A stretch of DNA of 64,000 nucleotides. It comes from Streptomyces pyxinicus (GTDB lineage Bacteria; Actinomycetota; Actinomycetes; Streptomycetales; Streptomycetaceae). The notes under the pieces are model-generated. The model ran no database searches, was not told where the DNA came from, and saw nothing but the letters and a program-made list of their open reading frames with translations. How positions within the stretch are numbered: position 1 is the first letter of the stretch; the number at the start of each line of letters is the position of its first letter. The stretch spans positions 124,001 through 188,000 of the forward strand of contig NZ_JANUGP010000006.1 of NCBI RefSeq assembly GCF_024753135.1, read 5' to 3'. A program made the translations under genes and the position numbers. Below are positions 24,872-34,134 of the stretch, in pieces.

Positions 24872-25420
24872 ATGGACGAAAGACGCAGCGTCTCGGTGTC
24901 GAAGTACCTCTCCCGACACCTGCGCCACCAGCCGGAGCGCATCGGTCTCACGCTCGACCCCGGCGGCTGGGCGGCGATCGACACGCTGATCGCCGCGGCC
25001 GCCGCCCACGGCTTCCGGTTCACCCGCGAGGAGCTGGACCACGTGGTGGCCGCCAACGACAAACAGCGCTTCGTGATCGAGGACGGGCGGATCCGCGCCG
25101 GCCAGGGCCACAGCGTCGAGGTCGACCTCGGCCTGCCGCCGGCGACCCCGCCGCCGCACCTCTACCACGGCACCGTGGCCCGGAACCTGGACGCGATCCG
25201 GGCCGAGGGCCTGAAGCCGATGAGCCGCCACGACGTCCACCTGTCCGCCGACCGCGAGACCGCCACCCGCGTCGGTGCCCGCCGCGGCCGCCCCCTGGTG
25301 CTCACTGTCGACGCCGGCGCCATGCACCGGGACGGCCACGTCTTCCACGTCAGCGCCAACGGGGTCTGGCTGACCAAGGCGGTGCCACCCCGCTACCTCT
25401 GCCTCCCCGACGCCCGCTGA
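24872..25420 (+). CDS. kptA: RNA 2'-phosphotransferase (Tpt1/KptA family)
   Basis: The 182-residue protein matches the Tpt1/KptA family in full. KYLSRHLRHQPERIGLTLD supplies the first catalytic Arg-His region. QRFVIEDGRIRAGQGHS follows, then YHGTVARNLDAIRAEGLKP, and a late VFHVSANGVWLTKAV. The yeast enzyme removes the splice-junction 2'-phosphate from tRNA using NAD+. Bacteria lack that splicing pathway, so the natural substrate is unclear; RNA end repair or NAD-dependent ADP-ribose capping has been proposed for homologues. It stands alone between unrelated genes. Start ATG 24872 lacks a strong ribosome-binding site and may be leaderless. Confidence 0.93.
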   Translation: MDERRSVSVSKYLSRHLRHQPERIGLTLDPGGWAAIDTLIAAAAAHGFRFTREELDHVVAANDKQRFVIEDGRIRAGQGHSVEVDLGLPPATPPPHLYHGTVARNLDAIRAEGLKPMSRHDVHLSADRETATRVGARRGRPLVLTVDAGAMHRDGHVFHVSANGVWLTKAVPPRYLCLPDAR

Positions 25421-25481
25421 CTCCCCGTATCGCCGAGAAGCCGTTGGCCCGCCCTCAGCCGGGCCGCTTACGCTCGGACCC

Positions 25482-26384
25482 ATGAGTCTGCGTCTGAGCA
25501 CCGTGATCCTGCCGTACCGCCGCTGGGCCGAAGGCGGCCGTTCGACCTGGACCCGGGCGGAGGACCTCGGCTTCCACACCGCGTACACCTACGACCACCT
25601 GTCCTGGCGCAGCTTCCGCGACGGGCCGTGGTTCGGCGCGCTCCCGACCCTGACCGCCGCCGCTGTCGTCACCGAGCGACTGCGGCTCGGCACGCTGGTC
25701 ACCTCGCCGAACTTCCGGCACCCGGTGACGCTCGCCAAGGAGCTGATCTCCCTCGACGACCTGTCCGGCGGCCGGATCACCCTGGGCATCGGCGCGGGCG
25801 GCACCGGCTTCGACGCGACCGCCCTCGGCCAGGAGCCGTGGAGCCCGCGGGAGCGCGCCGACCGGTTCGCCGAGTTCGTCCCGCTGCTCGACCGGCTGCT
25901 CACCGAGGACGCCGTGACGCACGAGGGCCGCTTCTACTCTGCGGTGGAGGCGCGGAACATACCCGGCTGCGTGCAGCGGCCCCGGCTGCCGTTCGCGGTG
26001 GCGGCCACCGGTCCGCGCGGCCTCGCGCTCGCCGCGCGACACGGGCAGGCGTGGGTGACCACCGGCGACCCGAAGCTGTACGAGACGGGCACGCCGGAGC
26101 AGTCCGTCGAGGCGCTGCGCGGGCAGCTCGGCAAGCTGGCCGAGGCGTGCGCGGCGGCCGGCCGGGACGTGGCGGAGCTGGACAAGGTCCTGCTCACCGG
26201 CTTCACCCCGGACCGCACCCGACCGCTGCGGTCCCTGGACGCGTTCGTGGACTTCGCCGGCCGCCATCGCGAGCTGGGCTTCACCGAGATCGTGGTGCAC
26301 TGGCCCATCCCGGACACCGACTTCGACGCCGACCAGAAGGTCTTCGAGCGGATCGCCATGGAGGCCCCCGCCCAGCTCGGCTGA
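25482..26384 (+). CDS. LLM-class flavin/F420-dependent oxidoreductase
   Basis: The 300-residue protein has the luciferase-like TIM barrel. It starts SLRLSTVILPYRRWAEG, then LGFHTAYTYDHLSWRSF, RLRLGTLVTSPNFRHP, LSGGRITLGIGAGGTGFDA and the late TEIVVHWPIPDTDFDADQ. Such enzymes use FMN or F420 to reduce or oxygenate small molecules; actinobacterial members more often use F420. TACGCT seven bases before the ATG at 25482 suggests a leaderless mRNA. No neighbour points to a substrate. Confidence 0.88.
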   Translation: MSLRLSTVILPYRRWAEGGRSTWTRAEDLGFHTAYTYDHLSWRSFRDGPWFGALPTLTAAAVVTERLRLGTLVTSPNFRHPVTLAKELISLDDLSGGRITLGIGAGGTGFDATALGQEPWSPRERADRFAEFVPLLDRLLTEDAVTHEGRFYSAVEARNIPGCVQRPRLPFAVAATGPRGLALAARHGQAWVTTGDPKLYETGTPEQSVEALRGQLGKLAEACAAAGRDVAELDKVLLTGFTPDRTRPLRSLDAFVDFAGRHRELGFTEIVVHWPIPDTDFDADQKVFERIAMEAPAQLG

Positions 26385-26485
26385 CGCGTCGGATTCCGGC
26401 CGCTCGGTGCCGGCGCGGAGTCGTCTGTGTCTCATCTGTGCGCACTCCCGCACGCACGTGCTGGCATATGCGTGACAATGGCCCG

Positions 26486-27361
26486 GTGACCTCAGCGACC
26501 AGACAGCCCGGGACCCCAGCCGCCGCCACCCCCGCGCGGCTGATCGCCACCGACCTCGACGGCACGTTGCTGCGTGACGACAGTTCGGTCTCCCCGCGTA
26601 CGGTCGCCGCCCTCGCCGCCGCCGAGGAGGCCGGCATCGAGGTCTTCTTCGTCACCGGCCGCCCGGCCCGCTGGATGGACGTGGTCAGCGAGCACGTCCA
26701 CGGCCACGGCCTGGCGATCTGCGGCAACGGCGCCGCCGTGGTCGACCTGCACGGCGGCCCCGGCGCCCACCGCTTCGTGAAGGTGCGCGACCTGGACCGC
26801 GACAGCGCCCTGGCGGCCGTACGGCTGCTGCGCGACGCGGCGCCCGGCACGGTGTTCGCGGTCGAGCAGACGTACGGCTTCCACCAGGAGCCGGACTATC
26901 CCAAGCTGCACATGGAGCGGCCGGACAACCTGCTGCCCGCCGAGCGCCTCCTCGCTCCCGACGGCCCGGACGCCGACCAGCCGGTGCTCAAGATCCTCGC
27001 CTACCACCCGTCCCTGGACCCCGACGCCTTCCTCACCCTGGCCCGGCTGTCCGTCGGCGACCACGCCAACGTCACCCGCTCCAGCCCCAGCGCCCTGCTG
27101 GAACTCAGCGGATTCGGCGTCTCCAAGGCCAGCACCCTGGCCCTGTGCTGCGCCGAGCGCGGCATCTCGCACGAGCAGGTCGTGGCCTTCGGCGACATGC
27201 CCAACGACGTCGAGATGCTGACCTGGGCCGGCCGGTCCTACGCGATGGGCAACGCCCACCCCGACGTCATCGCCGCCGCGTCCGGCCGTACGGTCGCCAA
27301 CAACGACGACGGCGTGGCCGTCGTGATCGAACAGCTCCTCACCGACCGCTCCGTGCTCTAG
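26486..27361 (+). CDS. Cof-type HAD phosphatase
   Basis: The 291-residue protein starts with a short Pro/Ala-rich stretch followed by [19 protein letters not shown], then FFVTGRPARWM, a cap domain with QEPDYPKLHMERPDNL, and [18 protein letters not shown]. It is the paralogue of the HAD gene at 17071. GTG 26486 was chosen because GACAAT lies six bases upstream, as expected for leaderless initiation; ATG 26468 would add six residues. The gene converges with the histidine kinase gene, with a hairpin in the 28-bp gap. The substrate is unknown. Confidence 0.9.
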   Translation: MTSATRQPGTPAAATPARLIATDLDGTLLRDDSSVSPRTVAALAAAEEAGIEVFFVTGRPARWMDVVSEHVHGHGLAICGNGAAVVDLHGGPGAHRFVKVRDLDRDSALAAVRLLRDAAPGTVFAVEQTYGFHQEPDYPKLHMERPDNLLPAERLLAPDGPDADQPVLKILAYHPSLDPDAFLTLARLSVGDHANVTRSSPSALLELSGFGVSKASTLALCCAERGISHEQVVAFGDMPNDVEMLTWAGRSYAMGNAHPDVIAAASGRTVANNDDGVAVVIEQLLTDRSVL

Positions 27362-27362
27362 A

Positions 27363-27388
27363 CCAGGCGCCGGCCCGGCCGGTCCTGG
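27363..27388. terminator. Hairpin between converging HAD and kinase genes
   Basis: CCAGG (27363-27367) pairs with CCTGG (27384-27388), and inner CCGG blocks pair with each other, leaving a 5-nt loop. It sits exactly in the 28-bp gap and could terminate both transcripts. Confidence 0.5.
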
Positions 27389-27389
27389 C

Positions 27390-29066
27390 TCAGTACGGCG
27401 CCTCCCACACCACCGTCGTCCCGCCGCCGTTCTCGCCGACGCCGGGTTCCAGCCGGCTCGCCCCGCCGAGGGACTCGGCCCGGCGCGCGAGGTTGCGCAG
27501 GCCGCTGCGCCGGCCGCCCTCGGCGATGCCGACACCGTCGTCCGCGACGGTCAGCCGCACCCCCGGCAGCCCGTCGGCAAGGGTGACGGTCGCGTCGACC
27601 ACGACCTCGATACGCGTGGCCCCGGCATGCCGGAAGGCGTTGGACAGCGCCTCCCGCAGCGCCGCGATCAGGTTCTTCCCGGTCAGGTCGCCGACGGCGG
27701 TGTCCACCGGGCCGGTGAAGCGGTGCGCGGGCTTGAACCCGAGCGGCACCGCGGCCGTGTTGATCTCCCGCAGCACCCGCGTGCGCAGCCCCGACGGCGG
27801 CTGGGCGGGCCCCTGCTGCAGCGCGAAGATCGCGGTACGGATCTCCTGGATGGTCACGTCCAGCTCGTCCACCGCCTTGCCGACGCCTTCGCGCACCTCG
27901 GGCACCACCGACCGGTGCTGGGCGCCCTCCAGCATCAGTCCCGTCGCGAACAGCCGCTGGATGACCACGTCGTGCAGGTCGCGGGCGATCCGGTCACGGT
28001 CCTCGAACACCGCGAGCCGTTCGCGGTCGCGCTGGGTCTCCGCCATGATCAGCGCGAGCGCCGCCTGTGCGGCGAACCGCACCGCCAGCGTCCGCTCGGC
28101 CCGGGTGAACGCCGGGGCGCCGGGCGCCCGAGGGGTGACCAGCGTGCCCAGGAACCGGCCGTCACTCTGCAGGGGCACCATCATCGTCGGCCCGTAGCGG
28201 CTCGCGTACGCGGTCAGCATCCGGGAGTCGGTGGCCGCGTCCATAACGAAAACGGCCTGCCCGTCGAGGAGTTCGGCGACGATCTGGCTCTCCGGCGGGA
28301 CGACCGCGCCCAGCAGGCCGGTCGGCAGGTCGGAGGCCACCGCGACGACCTCAAGACCGCCCTCGTCGGCGGGCAGCAGGACGATCCCGGCCGCCGCCCC
28401 GGACAGCCGGCGGGCCTGCTCCGCGACCACCTGAAGGGCGTCGTCGGCGTCGCCGCCCGACAACAGCGCCGTGGTGACGGCCACGGATCCGTCGATCCAG
28501 CGCTCTCGCTGCCTGGCCGCCTCGTACAACCGGGCGTTGCCGATCGCGATGCCCGCCTCGGTGGCCAGCACCCGGACCAGGGCCAGATCGTCGCTGTCGA
28601 AGGGGTCGTCCCCGCGTTTCCCGGCCAGATAGAGGTTGCCGAAGATCTCGCCCTGCACCCGGATGGGGACGCCGAGGAAGCCGCGCATCGGCGGATGGTG
28701 CTCGGGGAGACCGCAGGAGCGCGGGTCCTCGCCCAGATCCTCCAGCATGACCGGTTCCGGTTCCCTGATGAGCGCGCCGAGCAGCCCTCTGCGGCCGTCC
28801 GGGAGCCGGCCGATACGGCGGGCGGTCGCCGCGTCCACGCCGTGGAAGACGAACTCGGCGAGCCCGTCGCCCTCCTCGGCGACCACCCCGATCGCCGCGT
28901 ACCGGGCCCCGGCCAGGTCGGCGGCCGTCTCGCAGATCCGGTCCAGCGTGGAGCGCAGCTCAAGACCGCTGCCCACGGACCGCATGGCCGCCAGCAACTG
29001 CGGCATGCGCGGCCCGGGGCCGGCCGCCGAGGAGTCGGAGGAGCCGGAAGGGGGAGCGACGCTCAT
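27390..29066 (-). CDS. GAF-domain sensor histidine kinase (DevS-like)
   Basis: The 558-residue cytoplasmic kinase has two GAF domains (about 35-185 and 205-350). A HisKA_3 dimerisation helix follows with RDLHDVVIQRLFATG, its phospho-acceptor His near residue 365. The HATPase_c domain has REALSNAFRHAG (N-box) and VADDGVGIAEGG (D-box). The layout equals the heme-GAF sensors of oxygen, CO or NO in the DevS/DosT group. No response-regulator gene is adjacent, so it would act on a distant partner. It follows cydDC by about 60 bp on the same strand, fitting a redox or gas-sensing role beside cytochrome bd. Confidence 0.92.
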   Translation of the reverse strand: MSVAPPSGSSDSSAAGPGPRMPQLLAAMRSVGSGLELRSTLDRICETAADLAGARYAAIGVVAEEGDGLAEFVFHGVDAATARRIGRLPDGRRGLLGALIREPEPVMLEDLGEDPRSCGLPEHHPPMRGFLGVPIRVQGEIFGNLYLAGKRGDDPFDSDDLALVRVLATEAGIAIGNARLYEAARQRERWIDGSVAVTTALLSGGDADDALQVVAEQARRLSGAAAGIVLLPADEGGLEVVAVASDLPTGLLGAVVPPESQIVAELLDGQAVFVMDAATDSRMLTAYASRYGPTMMVPLQSDGRFLGTLVTPRAPGAPAFTRAERTLAVRFAAQAALALIMAETQRDRERLAVFEDRDRIARDLHDVVIQRLFATGLMLEGAQHRSVVPEVREGVGKAVDELDVTIQEIRTAIFALQQGPAQPPSGLRTRVLREINTAAVPLGFKPAHRFTGPVDTAVGDLTGKNLIAALREALSNAFRHAGATRIEVVVDATVTLADGLPGVRLTVADDGVGIAEGGRRSGLRNLARRAESLGGASRLEPGVGENGGGTTVVWEAPY

Positions 29067-29126
29067 GCGACGAGACTAATTAGTCGCTTTTGCCCGAGAA
29101 AATCGAGCGCCGTCACCGGCTGCCGC

Positions 29127-32100
29127 TCACCGCGCCCCCACGAGCGACTCGGCCTCCGCCTCCCGCAGCGCCAGCTCCCGCAGCGGCCCGTCCACCTCGA
29201 CCAGCGCGGCGTACGGCCCCCGCTGGACGACACGGCCCGCGTCGAGCACGACCACCTCGTCGACCGCGTCCAGGCCGGCCAGCCGGTGGGTGATCAGCAG
29301 TGTCGTACGGCCCTCCGTGGCGGCCAGCAGATCCGCGGTCAGCGCGTCGGCCGTCGCCAGGTCCAGATGCTCGGCGGGTTCGTCCAGCACCAGGACCGGG
29401 AAGTCCGCCAGCAGCGCCCGGGCCAGCGCCAGCCGCTGCCGCTGGCCCCCGGAGAGCCGGGCACCGTGCTCGCCCACGAACGTGTCCAGCCCGTCCGGCA
29501 GCTCCGCCACCCAGTCCAGCAGCCGGGCCCGGGCCAGCACGTCGCGCAGCTCGGACTCGGTGGCGTCCTTCCGGGCCAGCAGCAGGTTCTCGCGCACCGA
29601 GCTGTCGAAGAGGTGCGCGTCCTGCGCGCACAGCCCGACCAGCCGCCGTACGTCGTCCCCGTCCAGCGCGTACGCGTCCACCCCGGCGAGTGTGTACGAG
29701 CCCGCGCTCGGGTCGAGGAAGCGCAGCAGCACCTGGGCGAGGGTCGTCTTGCCGGAGCCGGACGCCCCGACGACGGCGATCCGGCGCCCCTGCTCCAGGG
29801 TGAGCGCGAAGCCGGCCAGCGCGTCACGCCGCTGTCCCTCGTAGCGGGCGGTCAGCTGCCGGATCTCCAGCGGGAACGGCGTTACAGGCGCCTGCCGGGG
29901 CCGCTCGGGTTCGGACACCGGTTCCGGGGCGTCCAGCACCTCGTACACGCGCTCGGCGCTCCGCCGCACCCGCTGCCGGTACCGCACGGCGAGCGGCAGT
30001 CCCAGTACGGCCTCGAAGGCGGCCAGCGGAGTGAGGACGACCACGGCCATCGTCACGCCGTCGAGCCGGCCCGCGGCCACCGCCTGGGCGCCGCACAGCG
30101 CGGCGGCCGTGACGGTCAGACCGGAGATCAGCGCGGTGAGCCCGTCACCGAGCGCGGTGACGGTGGCGGCGCGGGAGGCGATGCGGGTGAGGGTGCCGTC
30201 GGCGCGCCGGGCGGCGTCCGCCCGGGCCGGCAGGGCACCGGCGACGGCCAGTTCGGCGGTGCCGGTGAGCAGGTCGGTCACCCGGGTCGCGAGCGCGCCC
30301 CGGGCGGGCGCCAGACGCCGCTCAGTCTTCCGGGCCGCGGTCGCGGCCACCAGCGGGACACCGACGCCGGCCGCCAGCAGCCCGGCCGCGAGCACGGCCC
30401 CGGCCTCGGGCAGCAACCAGGCCGTGAAGCCGACGGAGGCGACGGAGACGGTCACGGCGACCCCGGCGGGCAGCAGCCAGCGCAGCCAGTAGTCCTGCAG
30501 CGCGTCCACGTCCGCGACCAGCCGGGTGAGCAGGTCACCCCGGCGAGCGGCACGCAGTCCGGCGGGCGCGAGCCGCTCCAGCCGGCGGTAGACCGCGACC
30601 CGGGTGTCGGCCAGCATCCGCAGCACGGCGTCGTGCGACACCAGCCGCTCGGCATACCGGAACACGGCCCGCCCGATCCCGAACGCCCGCGTGGCCGTGA
30701 CGGCCACCATGAGATACAGCACGGGCGGCTGCTGAGAGGCCCGGGAAATGAGCCACCCCGAGGTCGCCATCAACCCCACGGCACTACCGAGCGCCAGGCT
30801 CCCGAGCAGCAGAGCCAACCCGACCCGCCCGACCCGCGCACCGGCCAGCCCTCGAACCCGCCGCAACACCTTGGGGCGGCCGACGCCGGCCCGCCGCACC
30901 GGCCCTTCCACGTCCCCGGGGGCGGTCGACCCACCCAACCCGCCCAGGCCATCGGCACCTCCGACCCGCGCTTGGGTACCGAGTCCGGCCGTCCGGTCCT
31001 GACCCTTCAGCCCGCCGGACCGAGCACCCTCGCCCTCGCCTGCCGGCCCACCGAGCCCGACCAAGGGCACCTGCCCCGCCGGGCCTCCGAGCCGAACACC
31101 GTCAGCCTCACCATCCACCCCGTCCAGCCCACCGAGCCCGAGAAGCGGCGACCGACCGCCCGGCCCACCGAGCCGGACCGCCGGCGGCTGACCATCCGCC
31201 GCACCAGGCCAGGCAACGTCAAGCTCACTGTCCAGCCCCTCAGGTCCGACCGCGGGAGAGCGACCACCGTGCCCACCGAGCCGAGCACCCGCAACCTCGC
31301 CATCCTGCCCGCCGAGCCCGAACGCCCGAGGCCCGCTTTCCAGCCCACCGAGTCGGGGGTCCAGGGGGCGGAGCGCCCTGGCGGGGCGAGGGTCTGCCGG
31401 GCAACTGTCGGGCTCCCCCAGCCGGACCACCCTGTCGGCAACCTCCAGCAGGGCCGGCCGGTGGACGACCATCAGTACCGTCCGCCCCACGGCCAGCCTG
31501 CGCACCGCGGCGACGACCTCCCCCTCGGTCACCCCGTCCAACGCCGCCGTCGGCTCGTCGAGCAACAACACCGGCCGGTCCGCGAGAAACGCCCGCGCCA
31601 GAGCGAGCCGCTGCCGCTGCCCCGCCGACAGCCCGGCACCGTCCTCCCCGAGTACCGTGTCGGCCCCGTCCGGCAGCGCGTCCACGAACTCCAGCGCCCC
31701 CGCGTCCCGAAGCGCCCGGCGCACGGCCGCGTCGTCAGCGCCGGGACGAGCCAGCCGTACGTTCTCCGCGACGCTCCCGGCGTAGAGATGCGGCCGCTGC
31801 GGCACCCACGCGACCCGCGCCCGCCACTCCTCCAGATCGAGCCCGGCGAGATCGGCACCGCCGATCCGCACCCGCCCCGAGACCGGCCGCACGAACCCCA
31901 GCAGCGCGTTCAGCAGCGTCGACTTGCCCACCCCGCTGGGCCCGACCAGCGCCACGGTCTCACCGGGTTCGACACAGAAGGACACGCCGGTCACCGCATC
32001 ACCCGACCGCCCGGGATACCGGACAGTGACCCCGTCGAAGGCCACCGCCCCCGCCGGCACCGCGCCGGTGCCGGACGCCGGCACCGGAGTCTCCAGCACG

Positions 32101-33038
32101 GTGAAGATCTCCTCCGCCGCGGCCAGTCCCTCCGCCGCCGCGTGATACTGCGCCCCCACCTGCCGCAACGGCAGATACGCCTCCGGTGCCAGCACTAGGA
32201 TCACCAGACCGATGTAGAGGTCCATGTTCCCGTGCACCAGCCGCATGCCGATCGTCACGGCGACCAGCGCGACCGACAGCGTGGCCAGCAGCTCCAGTGC
32301 GAAGGAGGAGAGGAAGGCGATCCGCAGGGTCCGCATGGTGGCCTGCCGGTACTCGCCGGTGATCCGCCGGATGGACTCGGCCTGCGCCTTGGCCCGGCCG
32401 AACACCTTCAGCGTGGGCAGGCCGGCGACGACATCCAGGAAGTGACCGGACAGCCGCGACAGCAACCGCCACTGACGGTCCATCCTGGACTGGGTCGCCC
32501 AGCCGATCAGCATCATGAAGAGCGGAATGAGCGGCAGTGTCCCGACGATGATCGCCGCCGACACCCAGTCCTCGGTGACGATCCGTGCCAGCACGGCCAC
32601 CGGGACGACCACCGCGAGACCGAGCTGAGGGAGATATCGCGAGAAGTAGTCGTCGAGCGCGTCCACGCCCCGCGTGGCGAGGGTGACCAGCGATCCCGTC
32701 CGCTGCCCGCTCAGCCACCCGGGCCCGAGCGCCGCCGTCCGCTCCAGAAGCCGCCCCCGCAGCTCCGACTTCACCGCCGCGCTCGCCCGGTGGGCGGCGA
32801 GTTCCGTGAACCAGGCGACGACCGCCCGGCCCACGGCGACGGCCGCCAGCAACACCAGGGGAGCACGCAGCTCGGTCACCGACTGCCCATGCTGGAACGC
32901 GCCGACGACGATCTCGGCGATGAGCATCGCCTGAGCGATGACCAGCCCGGCGCCGAAGACACCCAGCCCGACGACCGCCACCAGGAAGAACCGGGTGGAA
33001 CGGGCGTACCGCAGAAGACGTGGATCGATCGGTTTCAC
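29127..33038 (-). CDS. cydCD: Fused CydD-CydC ABC exporter for cytochrome bd assembly
   Basis: This 1303-residue protein joins both half-transporters that E. coli encodes separately and that export thiols needed for cytochrome bd. The CydD half (1-530) has six helices, VALVGPSGVGKSTLLNALLG and LSAGQRQRLALARAFLADRP. A Gly-rich, repetitive linker of about 180 residues (about 545-725) follows. The CydC half (725-1303) has VVGASGSGKTTLAQVLL, LSGGQRQRLALARALLADFP and LVLDEPAEHLD. The GTG at 33038 was chosen because AAGGGGA lies nine bases upstream. That start codon lies inside a parS-like site. The gene follows cydB. Confidence 0.93.
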   Translation of the reverse strand: MKPIDPRLLRYARSTRFFLVAVVGLGVFGAGLVIAQAMLIAEIVVGAFQHGQSVTELRAPLVLLAAVAVGRAVVAWFTELAAHRASAAVKSELRGRLLERTAALGPGWLSGQRTGSLVTLATRGVDALDDYFSRYLPQLGLAVVVPVAVLARIVTEDWVSAAIIVGTLPLIPLFMMLIGWATQSRMDRQWRLLSRLSGHFLDVVAGLPTLKVFGRAKAQAESIRRITGEYRQATMRTLRIAFLSSFALELLATLSVALVAVTIGMRLVHGNMDLYIGLVILVLAPEAYLPLRQVGAQYHAAAEGLAAAEEIFTVLETPVPASGTGAVPAGAVAFDGVTVRYPGRSGDAVTGVSFCVEPGETVALVGPSGVGKSTLLNALLGFVRPVSGRVRIGGADLAGLDLEEWRARVAWVPQRPHLYAGSVAENVRLARPGADDAAVRRALRDAGALEFVDALPDGADTVLGEDGAGLSAGQRQRLALARAFLADRPVLLLDEPTAALDGVTEGEVVAAVRRLAVGRTVLMVVHRPALLEVADRVVRLGEPDSCPADPRPARALRPLDPRLGGLESGPRAFGLGGQDGEVAGARLGGHGGRSPAVGPEGLDSELDVAWPGAADGQPPAVRLGGPGGRSPLLGLGGLDGVDGEADGVRLGGPAGQVPLVGLGGPAGEGEGARSGGLKGQDRTAGLGTQARVGGADGLGGLGGSTAPGDVEGPVRRAGVGRPKVLRRVRGLAGARVGRVGLALLLGSLALGSAVGLMATSGWLISRASQQPPVLYLMVAVTATRAFGIGRAVFRYAERLVSHDAVLRMLADTRVAVYRRLERLAPAGLRAARRGDLLTRLVADVDALQDYWLRWLLPAGVAVTVSVASVGFTAWLLPEAGAVLAAGLLAAGVGVPLVAATAARKTERRLAPARGALATRVTDLLTGTAELAVAGALPARADAARRADGTLTRIASRAATVTALGDGLTALISGLTVTAAALCGAQAVAAGRLDGVTMAVVVLTPLAAFEAVLGLPLAVRYRQRVRRSAERVYEVLDAPEPVSEPERPRQAPVTPFPLEIRQLTARYEGQRRDALAGFALTLEQGRRIAVVGASGSGKTTLAQVLLRFLDPSAGSYTLAGVDAYALDGDDVRRLVGLCAQDAHLFDSSVRENLLLARKDATESELRDVLARARLLDWVAELPDGLDTFVGEHGARLSGGQRQRLALARALLADFPVLVLDEPAEHLDLATADALTADLLAATEGRTTLLITHRLAGLDAVDEVVVLDAGRVVQRGPYAALVEVDGPLRELALREAEAESLVGAR

Positions 33039-33046
33039 GTGAAACA
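33031..33046. promoter_or_regulatory. parS-like site overlapping the cydDC start codon
   Basis: GGTTTCACGTGAAACA matches the 14-bp parS core fully and differs from the 16-mer only at its first base. The GTG start codon of cydDC is the CAC/GTG centre read on the minus strand. Confidence 0.75.
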
Positions 33047-33069
33047 GTCCCCTTGGGATCCAGAGGGCG

Positions 33070-33085
33070 TGTTTCACGTGAAACA
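33070..33085. promoter_or_regulatory. Perfect parS site upstream of cydDC
   Basis: TGTTTCACGTGAAACA is an exact match to the Streptomyces parS consensus bound by ParB. It lies in the 61-bp gap between cydB and cydDC, its centre 39 bp from that of the site at 33031. Confidence 0.9.
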
Positions 33086-33099
33086 CGCCCTCGGCGGAC

Positions 33100-34119
33100 T
33101 CAGTGTGCGGTGCCGGCGGCAGCGTCGGCCGCGATGTGCTGCGTGCCGATCCGCTTGCGGAAGACCCAGTAGGTCCACCCCTGGTACAGCAGGACGATCG
33201 GCGTCGCGATGACCGCCAGCCAGGTCATGATCTTCAGGGTGTACGGGCTCGACGAGGCATTGGTGACCGTCAGGCTCCAGTCCCCGTTCAGCGTGGACGG
33301 CATGACGTTCGGGAAGAGCGACAGGAAGAGCATCGCCACGGCGGCCACGATGGTGACGCCGGACAGGGCGAACGCCCAGCCCTCGCGGCCGAGTTGATTG
33401 GCCCCGAGCGCGGCCACCAGGGCGACGACCGCCAGGACCATCGCCACCAGGCTCCTGGCGTTACCGCTGTCGGCCTGCGTCCACAGCAGGAAGGCGAGCG
33501 CCACGACGGCCGTGGCGAGCCCCACCCGCAGGGCCAGTTTTCGCGCCCGCAGCCGGATGCCACCCACGGTCTTGAGCGCCGTGAAGACCGCTCCGTGGAA
33601 GGTGAACAGCGTGAGCGTCACCAGACCACCCAGCAGGGCGTAGGGGTTGAGCAAATCCCAGAGCGAGCCGACGTACTCGAAGTTCCGGTCGATCTTCACG
33701 CCCCGCACGATGTTCCCGAAGGCCACGCCCCACAGGAACGCCGGGAGCAGCGAGGTCCAGAAGATCGCGGTCTCCCAGTTGCGCTGCCAGTTCTCCTCGG
33801 GCCGCTTCGCCCGGTACTCGAAGGCGACACCCCGGACGATCAGGCAGACCAGGATGAGGAGCAGGGGGAGATAGAAGCCCGAGAAGAGCGTGGCGTACCA
33901 CTCCGGGAACGCGGCGAAGGTCGCGCCGCCCGCTGTCAGCAGCCACACCTCGTTGCCGTCCCAGACCGGCCCGATGGTGTTGATCAGGACCCGGCGTTCG
34001 GGCCGGTCACGGGCGAGCAGCTTGGTGAGGATGCCGACCCCGAAGTCGAAGCCCTCCAGGAAGAAGTAGCCGGTCCACAGGACGGCGATGAGGACGAACC
34101 AGACGTCGTGAAGTTCCAT
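33100..34119 (-). CDS. cydB: Cytochrome bd ubiquinol/menaquinol oxidase subunit II
   Basis: The 339-residue membrane protein starts MELHDVWFVLIAVLWTGYFFLEGFDFGVG, the conserved first helix of CydB (quoted in part: FFLEGFDFGVG). LINTIGPVWDGNEVWLLTAG follows, then seven to eight further helices ending LLYQGWTYWVFRKRIG. CydB supports CydA in the quinol oxidase of the cytoplasmic membrane. It starts 15 bp after the cydA stop and belongs to the same transcription unit. Length is as in other actinobacteria, about 40 residues shorter than in E. coli. Confidence 0.96.
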   Translation of the reverse strand: MELHDVWFVLIAVLWTGYFFLEGFDFGVGILTKLLARDRPERRVLINTIGPVWDGNEVWLLTAGGATFAAFPEWYATLFSGFYLPLLLILVCLIVRGVAFEYRAKRPEENWQRNWETAIFWTSLLPAFLWGVAFGNIVRGVKIDRNFEYVGSLWDLLNPYALLGGLVTLTLFTFHGAVFTALKTVGGIRLRARKLALRVGLATAVVALAFLLWTQADSGNARSLVAMVLAVVALVAALGANQLGREGWAFALSGVTIVAAVAMLFLSLFPNVMPSTLNGDWSLTVTNASSSPYTLKIMTWLAVIATPIVLLYQGWTYWVFRKRIGTQHIAADAAAGTAH

Positions 34120-34134
34120 GACTGTTCCCTCGGC

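Noticed and set aside
27627-32198. Very long plus-strand open frame opposite the kinase and cydDC genes
   Set aside because: Rich in Arg, Gly, Pro and Gln with no domains; it mirrors codon bias of the real minus-strand genes.
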